From: an uncultured Bacteroidaceae bacterium | Lineage (GTDB): Bacteria > Bacteroidota > Bacteroidia > Bacteroidales > Bacteroidaceae | DNA: 64,000 bases | Assembly (NCBI GenBank): GCA_905236065.1 | Contig: CAJONZ010000095.1 | Coordinates: 1-64,000 of the forward strand | Direction: 5' to 3' | Part shown: one piece after another, positions 53,648 through 62,520 of the stretch | Numbering within the stretch: position 1 is the stretch's first letter | How the letters are laid out: every line of letters begins with the position of its first letter | Notes under the pieces: model-generated | What the model saw: only the letters and a program-made list of their open reading frames with translations | Databases searched by the model: none | What the model was told of the DNA's origin: nothing | Program-made: the position numbers and the translations under genes

Positions 53648-53858
53648 GATTATTATCGAGGGTCCATTTTATGGGCCTAAATCTGTGTGTGGATAGCGCA
53701 TTCTATTAGCCGGAATGGCAGTCCGTGAATCATGGGTTACAAAACCATCGGGGTGGATGCAAGCGCTCCGGTGGCACAAATCACTGCGACAAGCGTCGGG
53801 TGCTCGGTGAAAGAGAAGCCGAGATTTTACAAACTATTATTACACATTATTAAATTAA
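53648..53858 (+). promoter_or_regulatory. long leader before rplM, possible autogenous ribosomal-protein control element
   Basis: About 210 bases between the inferred transcription start and the ATG. It is GC-richer than ordinary spacers and has local stems: ATGGGTT-ACAA-AACCAT (~53727-53744, one bulge) and CTCGG...CCGAG (~53802-53822). Other phyla regulate rplM by such leaders; this one is not matched to a known family. Confidence 0.45.
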
Positions 53859-54326
53859 ATGAACACATTAAGTTTCAAGACTGACTACGTCAACACCGAG
53901 GCTGCGAACAAGCAGTGGGTTGTTGTGGATGCAGAGGGACAGACCCTGGGTCGCCTCGCGTCTAAGGTCGCAAAGGTACTTCGTGGTAAGTACAAGCCAT
54001 GTTTTACTCCAAACATGGACTGCGGTGACAATGTTATCATTATCAATGCCGACAAGATCGTTGTATCAGGTGCAAAGGAGGCTCAGAAACTTTACATCTC
54101 TTTCTCCGGCTACGCTGGTGGCCAGAAGAGGGTTCCTTACGCAGAGATGATTAAGCGTAAGAATGGTTATGAGAAGGTTCTCCGTCACGCTGTGAAGGGT
54201 ATGCTACCAAAGGGTATTCTTGGCAGACATCTTTCCGACCCCAAACACCTCAAGATTTATGAGGGTGCGGAGCATCAGCAGGAGGCTCAGAAGCCTGTTT
54301 CACTTGATATTAACCTTTTAAAATAA
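53859..54326 (+). CDS. rplM: 50S ribosomal protein L13
   Basis: 155 residues. 'WVVVDAEGQTLGRLASKVAKVLRGKYKP', 'NADKIVVSG' and 'KGMLPKGILGRH' are diagnostic. First gene of the run, 12 bp before rpsI. Confidence 0.98.
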   Translation: MNTLSFKTDYVNTEAANKQWVVVDAEGQTLGRLASKVAKVLRGKYKPCFTPNMDCGDNVIIINADKIVVSGAKEAQKLYISFSGYAGGQKRVPYAEMIKRKNGYEKVLRHAVKGMLPKGILGRHLSDPKHLKIYEGAEHQQEAQKPVSLDINLLK

Positions 54327-54338
54327 GCAATAAGGTAT

Positions 54339-54728
54339 ATGGCAGAAATGATTAATGCACTCGGTCGTCGTAAGGCCGCAGTTGCCCGCGTTTACCTTAC
54401 AGAAGGTAGTGGCAAGATTACAATCAACAAGCGCGATCTCGTAGAATATTTCCCCTCAGAACTCATCCAGTTTGTCGTAAAGCAGCCGCTCAATCTTCTT
54501 GGCGTGGCTGATAAGTATGACATCAAGGTGAATGTATATGGTGGTGGCTACACTGGTCAGAGCCAGGCCCTGCGCCTTGCTATTGCCCGTGCGCTCGTGA
54601 AGATTAACGCTGAAGACAAGAAGGCACTTCGTGCTGAAGGCTTCATCACTCGCGATGCACGTGTTGTTGAACGTAAGAAGCCAGGTCGTCCAAAGGCACG
54701 CCGTCGCTTCCAGTTCTCTAAACGATAA
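54339..54728 (+). CDS. rpsI: 30S ribosomal protein S9
   Basis: 129 residues. 'ALGRRKAAVARVYL', 'GGGYTGQSQALRLAIARAL' and the basic end 'KKPGRPKARRRFQFSKR', whose final Lys-Arg reaches the ribosomal P site. Usual rplM-rpsI pairing. Confidence 0.98.
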   Translation: MAEMINALGRRKAAVARVYLTEGSGKITINKRDLVEYFPSELIQFVVKQPLNLLGVADKYDIKVNVYGGGYTGQSQALRLAIARALVKINAEDKKALRAEGFITRDARVVERKKPGRPKARRRFQFSKR

Positions 54729-54843
54729 TCTTTATCATAGAGGTTTAGCATCTAAATTGCAGGGACTCGCGGCATAGCGGCTACTCTGCGATTGGTTAAC
54801 AAACAAAATTCTTAACTGAAAAGAAAGTAAACAAAAAGAAATT
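54729..54843 (+). promoter_or_regulatory. rpsI-rpsB spacer with a hairpin
   Basis: TCGCGGCATAGCGGCTACTCTGCGA can fold (TAG/CTA inner, TCGC/GCGA outer stem), 60 bases before rpsB. Could be an attenuator or an S2-binding site; no evidence beyond the fold. Confidence 0.3.
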
Positions 54844-55644
54844 ATGGCAAGAATAGATTTTGACACCCTGCTTTCCGCAGGCGCACATTTTGGTCACCTC
54901 AAGCGTAAGTGGAATCCGGCAATGGCTCCTTACATCTTTATGGAGCGTAACGGCATCCACATCATCGACCTTCATAAGACGGTTGCCAAGACCGAGTTGG
55001 CAGCTGAGGCTCTGAAGCAGATTGCAAAGAGCGGCAAGCGCATCCTTTTCGTTGCAACCAAGAAGCAGGCCAAGGACATCGTTGCCGAGAAGGCACAGGC
55101 TGTTGGCATGCCCTACGTGATTGAGCGTTGGCCAGGCGGTATGCTCACCAACTTCCCAACCATCCGCAAGGCTGTGAAGAAGATGTCGAACATCGACAAG
55201 CTGTTGGCAGACGGTACTTACGAGAAGCTTTCAAAGCGTGAGAACCTCCAGATTCAGCGCAAGCGTGCAAAGTTGGAGAAGAACCTCGGTTCTATTGCCG
55301 ACCTGACTCGTCTTCCTTCGGCTCTCTTCGTCGTTGACGTGACAAAGGAGCACATCGCTGTGGCTGAGGCTAACCGTCTGGGTATTCCTGTATTTGCTAT
55401 CGTGGATACAAACTCTAATCCTAACGATATCGATTTCGTAATCCCTGCAAACGACGACTCAAGCAAGTCTGTAGAGGTTATCCTCAACGCTGTTTGCGGT
55501 GCTATCCAGGAAGGTATCGACGAGCGTAAGGCTGAGAAGGTTGACATGGAAGCTGCCGGCGAGAAGCAGGTTGAGGCAGAGGCTGAAACTGCTGTAGAGG
55601 AGGCTCCTGCAACAGAGGCTCCCGCAGAGGCAGAGGCTGAATAA
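54844..55644 (+). CDS. rpsB: 30S ribosomal protein S2
   Basis: 266 residues. 'LLSAGAHFGHLKRKWNPAM', 'NGIHIIDLHKT', 'IERWPGGMLTNF' and 'PSALFVVDVTKEHIAVAEA' are S2 signatures. The last ~30 residues are a low-complexity acidic Ala/Glu tail, common in this group. Precedes tsf as in most bacteria. Confidence 0.98.
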   Translation: MARIDFDTLLSAGAHFGHLKRKWNPAMAPYIFMERNGIHIIDLHKTVAKTELAAEALKQIAKSGKRILFVATKKQAKDIVAEKAQAVGMPYVIERWPGGMLTNFPTIRKAVKKMSNIDKLLADGTYEKLSKRENLQIQRKRAKLEKNLGSIADLTRLPSALFVVDVTKEHIAVAEANRLGIPVFAIVDTNSNPNDIDFVIPANDDSSKSVEVILNAVCGAIQEGIDERKAEKVDMEAAGEKQVEAEAETAVEEAPATEAPAEAEAE

Positions 55645-55675
55645 ATAGATTTTTAATTATTAATAGTAAGAATAT

Positions 55676-56668
55676 ATGGCTATTACATTAGCAGATATCA
55701 ATAAACTCCGTCAGAAGACTCAGGCTGGTCTTATGGACTGCAAGAAAGCACTCACTGAGGCTAATGGCGATATGGAGGCAGCAATGGAGATTCTTCGCAA
55801 GAAGGGTCAGCTTGTGGCTGCAAAACGTTCTGACCGCGAGGCAGCTGAAGGCTGTGTGCTTGCAAAGGTTGATGGTAAATTCGGTGCAATGATTGCACTC
55901 AAGTGCGAGACTGACTTCGTTGCCAAGAATGCCGATTTCGTTGCGCTTGCAAACGCTGTCATCGATGCAGCCGTTGCAGCAAAGGCTAAGACACTCGACG
56001 AGGTGAAGGCTCTGACTATCAACGGTGAGACTGTGGCTGATGCCGTAACGAACCGTTCAGGTGTGACTGGCGAGAAAATGGAACTTGACGGCTACGTAAC
56101 TGTTGAGGGCGAGAACATCGTCGCTTACAACCACATGGCTGGAAACTTCCTTTGCACACTCGTGGCACTGAACAAGCCGGCTGACGAGCAGGTGGGCAAG
56201 AACATTGCCATGCAGGTTGCTGCCATGAATCCTGTTGCCCTTGACGAGGCTTCCGTTCCTCAGGCTACCAAGGATGCAGAGCTCAAGGCTGACATTGAGA
56301 AAGCAAAGGAGAACCAGATTGCCAAGGCAGTTGAGGTTGCCCTGAAGAAGGCAGGCATCAACCCTGCCCATGTTGACAGCGAAGACCACATCGAGTCTAA
56401 CCAGGCTAAGGGTTGGATTACGGCTGAGGATGCTGCCAAGGCTCGTGAAATCAAGAAGACCGTTGCCGAGGAGAAGGCTGCAAGCCTGCCAGAGCAGATG
56501 ATTCAGAACATTGCTCAGGGTATGCTCAACAAGTTCTTCAAGGAGAACTGCCTCCTCGACCAGGCTTACATCGACGACAGCAAGATTTCTGTGAAGCAGT
56601 ATCTCCAGTCTGTTGACAAGGAGCTTACCATCACTGACTTCAAGCGTTACACACTTCGCGCTGAGTAA
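55676..56668 (+). CDS. tsf: elongation factor Ts
   Basis: 330 residues. 'INKLRQKTQAGLMDCKKAL' begins the UBA-like domain; 'CETDFVAKNADFVALAN' and 'MAAMNPVALDEA' mark the core. Recycles EF-Tu by GDP release. Last gene of the ribosomal run; a terminator follows. Confidence 0.98.
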   Translation: MAITLADINKLRQKTQAGLMDCKKALTEANGDMEAAMEILRKKGQLVAAKRSDREAAEGCVLAKVDGKFGAMIALKCETDFVAKNADFVALANAVIDAAVAAKAKTLDEVKALTINGETVADAVTNRSGVTGEKMELDGYVTVEGENIVAYNHMAGNFLCTLVALNKPADEQVGKNIAMQVAAMNPVALDEASVPQATKDAELKADIEKAKENQIAKAVEVALKKAGINPAHVDSEDHIESNQAKGWITAEDAAKAREIKKTVAEEKAASLPEQMIQNIAQGMLNKFFKENCLLDQAYIDDSKISVKQYLQSVDKELTITDFKRYTLRAE

Positions 56669-56692
56669 TCAGTTCTCAACGTCATATTACAA

Positions 56693-56731
56693 AGAAAAGG
56701 GATGCATCGGTAAAACGGTGCATCCTTTCAT
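56693..56731 (+). terminator. terminator after tsf
   Basis: GGATGCATCG-GTAAAA-CGGTGCATCC forms a 10-bp stem with one G-T pair, flanked by AAAGG and TTTC, about 30 bases after the stop. Confidence 0.75.
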
Positions 56732-56821
56732 TTATCCCCCTCCTAAACCTCCCGAAGCCTCCTTTGGGGTTGGGCTAAATTTGCGTAATCTTTGTTCTAA
56801 AAAATTGGTGGTATTGTTCGC

Positions 56822-57481
56822 TTATTCTTTCTGGGTGCGTTCTATTTTTGTTTCAAAGAAACGTACCTTCATCATTTGTTTTTCCACTTCCTTTTGTTGC
56901 TCCTTTACGTCGGCAAAAAGTTTTGCCAGTTGATAGCATTGTTCAACGGCAAGGGCATCCTCGCCTGTGGCATCGGGCGGAAGCAAGGCTGAACTGCCTC
57001 GTGCGTCTCCGATGGCAATCTGTGTGAAGTGGTATTTGCGGTTGGCATCAATGCTCACAATCTGCATGGTGCCCTCCTCGTTGACCTCTGCAAAAAATTT
57101 CAGGTGCGTCTTGCTGCCAGCCTGTGACGCTACCACATAATTGCCCACACTTTGATATTTCTCATCCTTTTCAAGCACGAATTTCTTTTTCATATCCTCC
57201 AGGTCGAGACGTTTGAAAGTCAATGCGCTGTCTGCTTTGGCAAAGGCAAATTTCGCCTCTTGCAGTTGTAGTGAGTCAGAGAAAATCAGTGCCGCTTTTC
57301 TGCATTCAATCTCTTTCGGGTATGTCCGTCGCAAGGAGTCAATCAGCTGGTAGGCATCCTCGTAACGGTTTTGGTTCATGGCGGTACGTGCCTCATTAAG
57401 CAGGTCGTTAGCTTTTTCTGTGCTGCTGGGACCGCAACTGAGCAGGGCGGCAGAAAACACTGTCAATAGAAATTTCTTCAT
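56822..57481 (-). CDS. lipoprotein of unknown function with helical N-terminal region
   Basis: 219 residues. Lipobox 'SAALLSC' with Cys16. Residues ~25-55 ('ANDLLNEARTAMNQNRYEDAY', 'LIDSLRRTYP') resemble one or two TPR-like hairpins; the middle is beta-rich and the end is a charged helix ('ADVKEQQKEVEKQMMKVRFF'). Conserved-looking in Bacteroidetes but not named. Divergent from the DPP IV gene. Confidence 0.6.
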   Translation of the reverse strand: MKKFLLTVFSAALLSCGPSSTEKANDLLNEARTAMNQNRYEDAYQLIDSLRRTYPKEIECRKAALIFSDSLQLQEAKFAFAKADSALTFKRLDLEDMKKKFVLEKDEKYQSVGNYVVASQAGSKTHLKFFAEVNEEGTMQIVSIDANRKYHFTQIAIGDARGSSALLPPDATGEDALAVEQCYQLAKLFADVKEQQKEVEKQMMKVRFFETKIERTQKE

Positions 57482-57552
57482 GGTTATGTTGGTTTGTGTA
57501 TATGGGTAGGGTAGGCGGAATGCTCCGCAGACCTGTTTTCGTTTATAATGGG

Positions 57553-57560
57553 CAAATTTA
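57553..57560 (-). promoter_or_regulatory. -7 box of the lipoprotein gene
   Basis: TAAATTTG on the minus strand, 71 bases before the ATG at 57481. Confidence 0.55.
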
Positions 57561-57613
57561 CATCTTTTTTCTTTATTTTTTCACTGATTTCGACGAAAGT
57601 TGCAGATTTTAGC

Positions 57614-57621
57614 TAACTTTG
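57614..57621 (+). promoter_or_regulatory. -7 box of the DPP IV gene
   Basis: TAACTTTG; the ORF-track start (57619) falls within this box, so a later ATG must be used. Confidence 0.65.
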
Positions 57622-57645
57622 CAGAAAAATAGCATAATATTGAAC

Positions 57646-59850
57646 ATGAGAATAATGAAAAGAATATTTTTTTGCCTCCTTTGCCTGGTGATTGCCTCGT
57701 CTGTTTCAGCCCAGCAATTGAAACTTGAGGACATAACCAATGGAAAGTATCGTGCAAAGGTCATTCGCAATATCTGTGCAATGACTGATGGCGAGACATA
57801 CGCCCAACTGAGCGAGGACAGCCGGAAAATTGAGCGTCGTTCGTTCAAGAACGGCTCCTTGGTGGAAACCCTTTTCGATGTGGCCACGGCCCGCGACGTG
57901 CGCCTGCCCTCCATCAGTGGCTACATCCTTTCGCCCGACGAGAAAAATATCCTGATTGAGACAGAGCGCACCCCTATTTACAGGCATAGTGCCGTTGCCA
58001 CCTATTATATATATAATGTGCGCAACAAAACGATGGCGCCCCTCTCGAAGGGAGGGCCGCAAGAGTGCCCGAAGTTTTCTCCTGATGGAAACGTAGTCGC
58101 TTTTGTGCGTGACAACAATCTGTTTCTTGTGAAGTTGCTCTACAATAATGCTGAAAGTCAAATCACCAAGGACGGCGAGTTGAACAAGGTCATCAACGGA
58201 AAAGCCGACTGGGTGAATGAGGAGGAGTTTGGCATGAACGCCGCTTTTGACTTTTCCGCCAACAGTGAGATGATTGCTTGGATTCGTTACGACGAGTCAG
58301 CTGTCTCCACCTACTCTTTCCCCTGGTATCAAGGCTCAAATCCCAGCCTGCGTGACTATCGTCTCTATCCGGGCTCCTATTCTTATAAATACCCCAAGGC
58401 GGGCGAGGCCAATTCTACTGTCTCGGTACGCAGTTTTGACATCAAGAGCCGCGTGACCCGCGACATCAAAGTGCCTGTTGAGCCCGACGGCTATATTCCG
58501 CGCATCCAGTTCACAGGTGAAACCGATAAGTTGATGGTGCTGACGCTCAACCGTCATCAAAATCAGCTTGATTTCTATTTGGCCGACGCACGAAGCACGA
58601 ATGCCAACCTGATTTTGCGTGAGAAAAACGCCTGCTATGTGGATCTTCCAACCTACGGCAACATCGATTTCAAGGGCACCCAGTTTGTTGTACTCAGTGA
58701 ACGCGACGGCTACCGCCATCTTTATCTTTACAATCTGAAAGGACAACTAATCAAGCAGTTGACCAAAGGCAACTATGAAGTGCTCAGTTACTATGGGCAC
58801 GATGTCGCCGGCAAAAACTTCTTTTATTCCTGCAACCAAGGCAGTCCACTTGAGCAATATGTGTGCAAGGTGGATTTATCAGGGAAAACCACAAAACTGA
58901 CCGAGAACAAAGGCCAGAACCGTGCCGTTTTTTCCACAGGTTGCAACTATTTCCTGAACGTATTCTCCGATTTGACCACTCCTTATGTCTCTGCGCTCTA
59001 TTCCGCTTCGGGCAAGCAACTGAAGGTGCTGGAGGACAATGCCTCGTTGAAAAGCGCTTTGGCGAGCCTGCGAATAGGGAAGGCCGAACTCTTCTCCTTC
59101 ACCACGAAAGACGGTTTCCTCCTGAATGGTTGGATGGTGAAGCCCTCAACCTTCAGCGAAGGTAAGAAATACCCCGTCCTCCTCTATCAGTATAGTGGCG
59201 CGGGCAGCCAACAGGTACACAATGCTTTCGGCAACGGCTTCTACGACGGCCTTCTTTGGGAATACCGCTTGGCCGAGAAAGGCTACATCGTGGTGTGTGT
59301 TGATGGACGGGGCACCGGTGGGCGTGGTGCTGATTTTCAGCGTACCACCTATAAACGCTTAGGCGATTTGGAGTCGCACGACCAGGCTGAAGTCGCAGCC
59401 TATCTGGGCGGACTTCCATACGTTGATAAGTCCCGCATTGGCATTTGGGGCTGGAGCTTTGGCGGCTTCAACACCATCATGGCCATGAGTGAGGGCAGGG
59501 GACTGTTCCGCTGTGGCGTAGCCGTGGCTCCTGTGACCGATTGGCGTTATTACGATACGGTCTATACCGAGCGCTACATGCGCACCCCGCAAGAGAATGC
59601 TTCCGGCTATGATTGCAGCCCCCTCCACCGCTATCAGCAACTGCGGGGCGATTTGCTGCTCATCCACGGTACGGCCGACGACAACGTACACTACCAGAAC
59701 ACGATGGAGCTGGCAGAAGCTTTGGTACAGGCGGGTGTACAGTTCGACATGCAGGTCTATACCAACCGCAATCACGGCATCTATGGCGGAAACACCCGTC
59801 TCCACCTCTTTACCCGCATCGAGAATTATCTGGATGCACATTTGAAATAG
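57646..59850 (+). CDS. dipeptidyl-peptidase IV-type S9 peptidase
   Basis: 734 residues from ATG 57646 (57655 is possible). Signal peptide ('IFFCLLCLVIASSVSAQ'). An N-terminal eight-bladed beta-propeller (~40-480) and a C-terminal alpha/beta hydrolase with the nucleophile in 'IWGWSFGGFNT' (Ser about 603), Asp in 'GTADDNVHY' (about 678) and His in 'NHGIYGG' (about 709). 'DGRGTGGRGADFQ' is typical of DPP IV. The enzyme removes X-Pro/X-Ala dipeptides from peptides in the periplasm, fitting a peptide-using anaerobe. 22 bp before the GH43 gene, though not clearly related in function. Confidence 0.92.
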   Translation: MRIMKRIFFCLLCLVIASSVSAQQLKLEDITNGKYRAKVIRNICAMTDGETYAQLSEDSRKIERRSFKNGSLVETLFDVATARDVRLPSISGYILSPDEKNILIETERTPIYRHSAVATYYIYNVRNKTMAPLSKGGPQECPKFSPDGNVVAFVRDNNLFLVKLLYNNAESQITKDGELNKVINGKADWVNEEEFGMNAAFDFSANSEMIAWIRYDESAVSTYSFPWYQGSNPSLRDYRLYPGSYSYKYPKAGEANSTVSVRSFDIKSRVTRDIKVPVEPDGYIPRIQFTGETDKLMVLTLNRHQNQLDFYLADARSTNANLILREKNACYVDLPTYGNIDFKGTQFVVLSERDGYRHLYLYNLKGQLIKQLTKGNYEVLSYYGHDVAGKNFFYSCNQGSPLEQYVCKVDLSGKTTKLTENKGQNRAVFSTGCNYFLNVFSDLTTPYVSALYSASGKQLKVLEDNASLKSALASLRIGKAELFSFTTKDGFLLNGWMVKPSTFSEGKKYPVLLYQYSGAGSQQVHNAFGNGFYDGLLWEYRLAEKGYIVVCVDGRGTGGRGADFQRTTYKRLGDLESHDQAEVAAYLGGLPYVDKSRIGIWGWSFGGFNTIMAMSEGRGLFRCGVAVAPVTDWRYYDTVYTERYMRTPQENASGYDCSPLHRYQQLRGDLLLIHGTADDNVHYQNTMELAEALVQAGVQFDMQVYTNRNHGIYGGNTRLHLFTRIENYLDAHLK

Positions 59851-59872
59851 TAATCATAAAATCAGACTTACC

Positions 59873-60895
59873 ATGATATCAAGAAGTTCCTTTTTTACGT
59901 TCCTAATGGCTTGGATAGCCCTTCCGTTTGCCAGGCAGAAGGCTTTTGCACAGGATTACGACGGCAAGATACGTTTCTATGAAGACGTGCCTACCGACTC
60001 CATCCGTCTGTCCGACCCCTTCGTGCTGGCCGATAAGAAGACGAAGACCTATTATATGACGGGTACGGGTGGCATGATGTGGAAAAGTAAGAACCTCCGC
60101 ACATGGTCGGGCCCCTATATGGTCACCAAGACCGACCCGCACTCCTGGATGGGCCCGCGTCCCATGATTTGGGCAGCGGAAATCCATCCCTATAAAGGAA
60201 AATACTACTATTTCGCCACTTTCACCAATCGTGCAGTGCAGATTGACACCGTGGCCAACAATGTCATCGACCGCCGTTCCAGCCATGTGTTGGTTGCCGA
60301 CACCCCCGAAGGCCCTTACGTCCCGATGGCCGACCCAACCTATCTTCCTGCCGACAAGCCCACGCTCGATGGCACTTTCTGGGTGGATAAGGACGGAAAG
60401 CCCTACATGGTTTATTGCTACGAATGGTTGCAGAACCTGAACGGAACCATTGAGAAGATTGAACTGAAGAGCGACCTCAGCGGCTCTGTCGGCGTGGGAA
60501 AGGTGCTTTTCCGTGCGAGCGACTCCCCATGGAGCCGGGAACGGACCATTGACGGAGCCGACCGCCCCAACAAGGTGACCGACGGCCCCTTCCTGTTCAC
60601 CACCTCAACCGGGCGACTGGGAATGCTGTGGACCAGTTGGATTTACGATAAATACACACAGGGCGTTGCCTATTCCGAGTCGGGCACCCTCGACGGGCCG
60701 TGGATTCAGGAGCCAGCCCCAATTACTCCCGAAAACTTTGGTCATGGAATGCTTTTCACTGATTTCAAGGGACATCTGCTCATGGCTGTGCATTCTCACG
60801 ACAAAAAAGGGGAGAACACCATTCGCATTCCTCACTTCTTCCTGATTTCGCTCAAGGGCGACAAACTGACCGTACTCCGGGAGTATAAGCCATGA
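59873..60895 (+). CDS. glycoside hydrolase family 43-type enzyme
   Basis: 340 residues with an N-terminal hydrophobic signal ('FFTFLMAWIALPF'). Five-bladed propeller features of clan GH-F: 'RLSDPFVLADKKTKTYYMTG' (catalytic base Asp), 'TLDGTFWVDKDGKPYMVY' (pKa-modulating Asp) and 'VTDGPFLFTTSTGRLGMLWT' near the expected acid position, where no clear Glu is visible in the quoted motif. Likely an arabinosidase/xylosidase-like enzyme on plant or host glycans. Follows the DPP IV gene by 22 bp; no SusCD genes nearby. Confidence 0.85.
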   Translation: MISRSSFFTFLMAWIALPFARQKAFAQDYDGKIRFYEDVPTDSIRLSDPFVLADKKTKTYYMTGTGGMMWKSKNLRTWSGPYMVTKTDPHSWMGPRPMIWAAEIHPYKGKYYYFATFTNRAVQIDTVANNVIDRRSSHVLVADTPEGPYVPMADPTYLPADKPTLDGTFWVDKDGKPYMVYCYEWLQNLNGTIEKIELKSDLSGSVGVGKVLFRASDSPWSRERTIDGADRPNKVTDGPFLFTTSTGRLGMLWTSWIYDKYTQGVAYSESGTLDGPWIQEPAPITPENFGHGMLFTDFKGHLLMAVHSHDKKGENTIRIPHFFLISLKGDKLTVLREYKP

Positions 60896-61034
60896 CGGAG
60901 ATGGGTCATCCAAGACCTCACGCCACTCCCGAGAGTTAACGACCGACGAAAACCAATCAGAGGTCAATGTCGAATCCAATGAATGCCACTTTTGCAAGTG
61001 GACTCAAGAAATAAAAGAATTTTGTTTATACCCC

Positions 61035-62069
61035 ATGGTTGATATCATCCGTGAGATTCGTACCCGTGACAAAGAAAACCGTAAGCTGGACAGGCCAGGC
61101 CGCAATCAGTTTAACTACATGCTGATGCGTACAGGCATGTCTTCACGCTTGATTCCATTGACCATGGTGTGTCTGATAGGTGTCTTCGTAGCGATGAACA
61201 CCTTGGGTGTCCTTTTACATTGGAATGTAAACACCCTGCTAATACTGAACATCGTCCTATGGGTTGCTATTCTTGGCGTTATCAAGTTTTTTATCCATCG
61301 GCATGAGAGCAAGGTGTTCTATAAGGAGTGGGAAAAAGCGTATGGCGCAGACTCATGGTATGCCAACATCCCCTATGAAAAGCTCCGTCGCAAGGCGGAA
61401 ACCTACGGTACATTGGGACTTCCTCCAGATCAGATGACAGAGGATGCCACTGTATTCATAGCGGATGGAATGAACGGCTTTGAACGGAATGTAAAACGAA
61501 TCATGGACTTACTCATATCCATCTTCTGCCTTATTTTATTCTCCCCGCTGATGCTGTTATGTTACATTCTCATCAAACTGACTGATGGTGGACCAGCTAT
61601 TTTCAAACAAGAGCGATTAGGAAGATTTGGCCGTCCTTTTTATATCTATAAGTTCAGGTCGATGCGATTGGATGCCGAGAAACTTGGCCCAGCCCTCAGC
61701 CATTCAGGAAGAGAAGATGACCCACGCCTGACGAAAGTCGGCAGGTTTCTCAGGTCACATCATCTTGACGAACTGCCGCAACTGTGGAACGTCTTTCGGG
61801 GTGATATGGCCTTCATTGGCTATCGGCCCGAACGCAAGTTCTATATAGACCAGATAATGTACGAAGACCCGCGCTATGCCTTTCTTTATCAGATACGTCC
61901 AGGGGTAACCTCTTATGCAACGCTCTACAATGGTTATACCGATACCATGGAGAAAATGCTGAGACGTTTGGAAATGGATCTTTACTACTTGGGGCATTGC
62001 TCATGGTGGCTCGACACTAAAATTCTGTGGCTGACATTCCTTAGCATCATATTTGGCAAAAAGTTCTGA
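61035..62069 (+). CDS. polyprenyl-phosphate sugar phosphotransferase (WcaJ/PglC-type)
   Basis: 344 residues. Two hydrophobic segments near residues 35-85 ('LIPLTMVCLIGVFVAMNTL' and 'NTLLILNIVLWVAILGVIKF'), then the bacterial sugar transferase domain: 'KRIMDLLISIFCLILFSPLM', 'GPAIFKQERLGRFGRPFYIYKFRSM', 'DELPQLWNVFRGDMAFIGYRPE'. Transfers a sugar-1-phosphate to undecaprenyl phosphate to start capsule, O-antigen or glycoprotein glycan synthesis. The usual 'GPRP' reads 'GYRP'. No other glycosyltransferase is near, so it stands alone. Confidence 0.9.
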   Translation: MVDIIREIRTRDKENRKLDRPGRNQFNYMLMRTGMSSRLIPLTMVCLIGVFVAMNTLGVLLHWNVNTLLILNIVLWVAILGVIKFFIHRHESKVFYKEWEKAYGADSWYANIPYEKLRRKAETYGTLGLPPDQMTEDATVFIADGMNGFERNVKRIMDLLISIFCLILFSPLMLLCYILIKLTDGGPAIFKQERLGRFGRPFYIYKFRSMRLDAEKLGPALSHSGREDDPRLTKVGRFLRSHHLDELPQLWNVFRGDMAFIGYRPERKFYIDQIMYEDPRYAFLYQIRPGVTSYATLYNGYTDTMEKMLRRLEMDLYYLGHCSWWLDTKILWLTFLSIIFGKKF

Positions 62070-62209
62070 GTCAAAACGCCGCCTTCCGACATGTTTTTCT
62101 CCCCATTCCCCATCCATTGACAGTTTCAATCTGATTTGCACCCCTGAATCTCCCCGTCAGCTCCCTCTCTTTGTTGCTTCTTTTTCTCTTCTTCATTCTT
62201 CCTGTCGTC

Positions 62210-62287
62210 ACGCAGAACTCTTCTCATGAATAGAGTACTGCGTCAACTCGAATACAGTACTGCGTCATCTCCGATAGAGTTCAGCGT
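62210..62287 (+). repeat. 78-bp four-unit repeat element, copy D (orientation F-R-R-R)
   Basis: Units at 62210, 62229, 62251 and 62273, same offsets as copy A (first direct, three inverted). The last unit reads GATAGAGTTCAGCGT. It lies in the 451-bp gap between the sugar transferase gene and the KilA-N gene; the rest of that gap (62070-62209, 62288-62427) shows nothing else. Confidence 0.9.
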
Positions 62288-62427
62288 TGCAAGTGCTTGA
62301 AAAATAGTGGAAAAAATGGGCGAAAAGCTGAAAAGTCTTAAGGTTGAAAAGTCGAAATAAAAGTATTTTTCTCAACGGGTTTCATCATTATTTATCCTAT
62401 GTTCGCACTTCTTATAAAAAAAACATG

Positions 62428-62435
62428 TATCTTTG
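62428..62435 (+). promoter_or_regulatory. -7 box of the KilA-N gene
   Basis: TATCTTTG, 85 bases before the ATG at 62521. It rules out the ORF-track start at 62344. Confidence 0.55.
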
Positions 62436-62520
62436 TACCATAATCAATTATGAAAAGCAAAGAATCAATCGTCTGAAAGTTGTACTTGCAGAGAAAGAAA
62501 AAATAATCGTAACAATCGTA

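Noticed and set aside
54729-54843. tRNA-like fold in the rpsI-rpsB spacer
   Set aside because: Only one hairpin is present; there is no cloverleaf, T-loop (GTTCRANNC) or acceptor stem.
59873-62069. A capsule or O-antigen locus around the sugar phosphotransferase
   Set aside because: No other glycosyltransferase, flippase or polymerase is present before the KilA-N patch.
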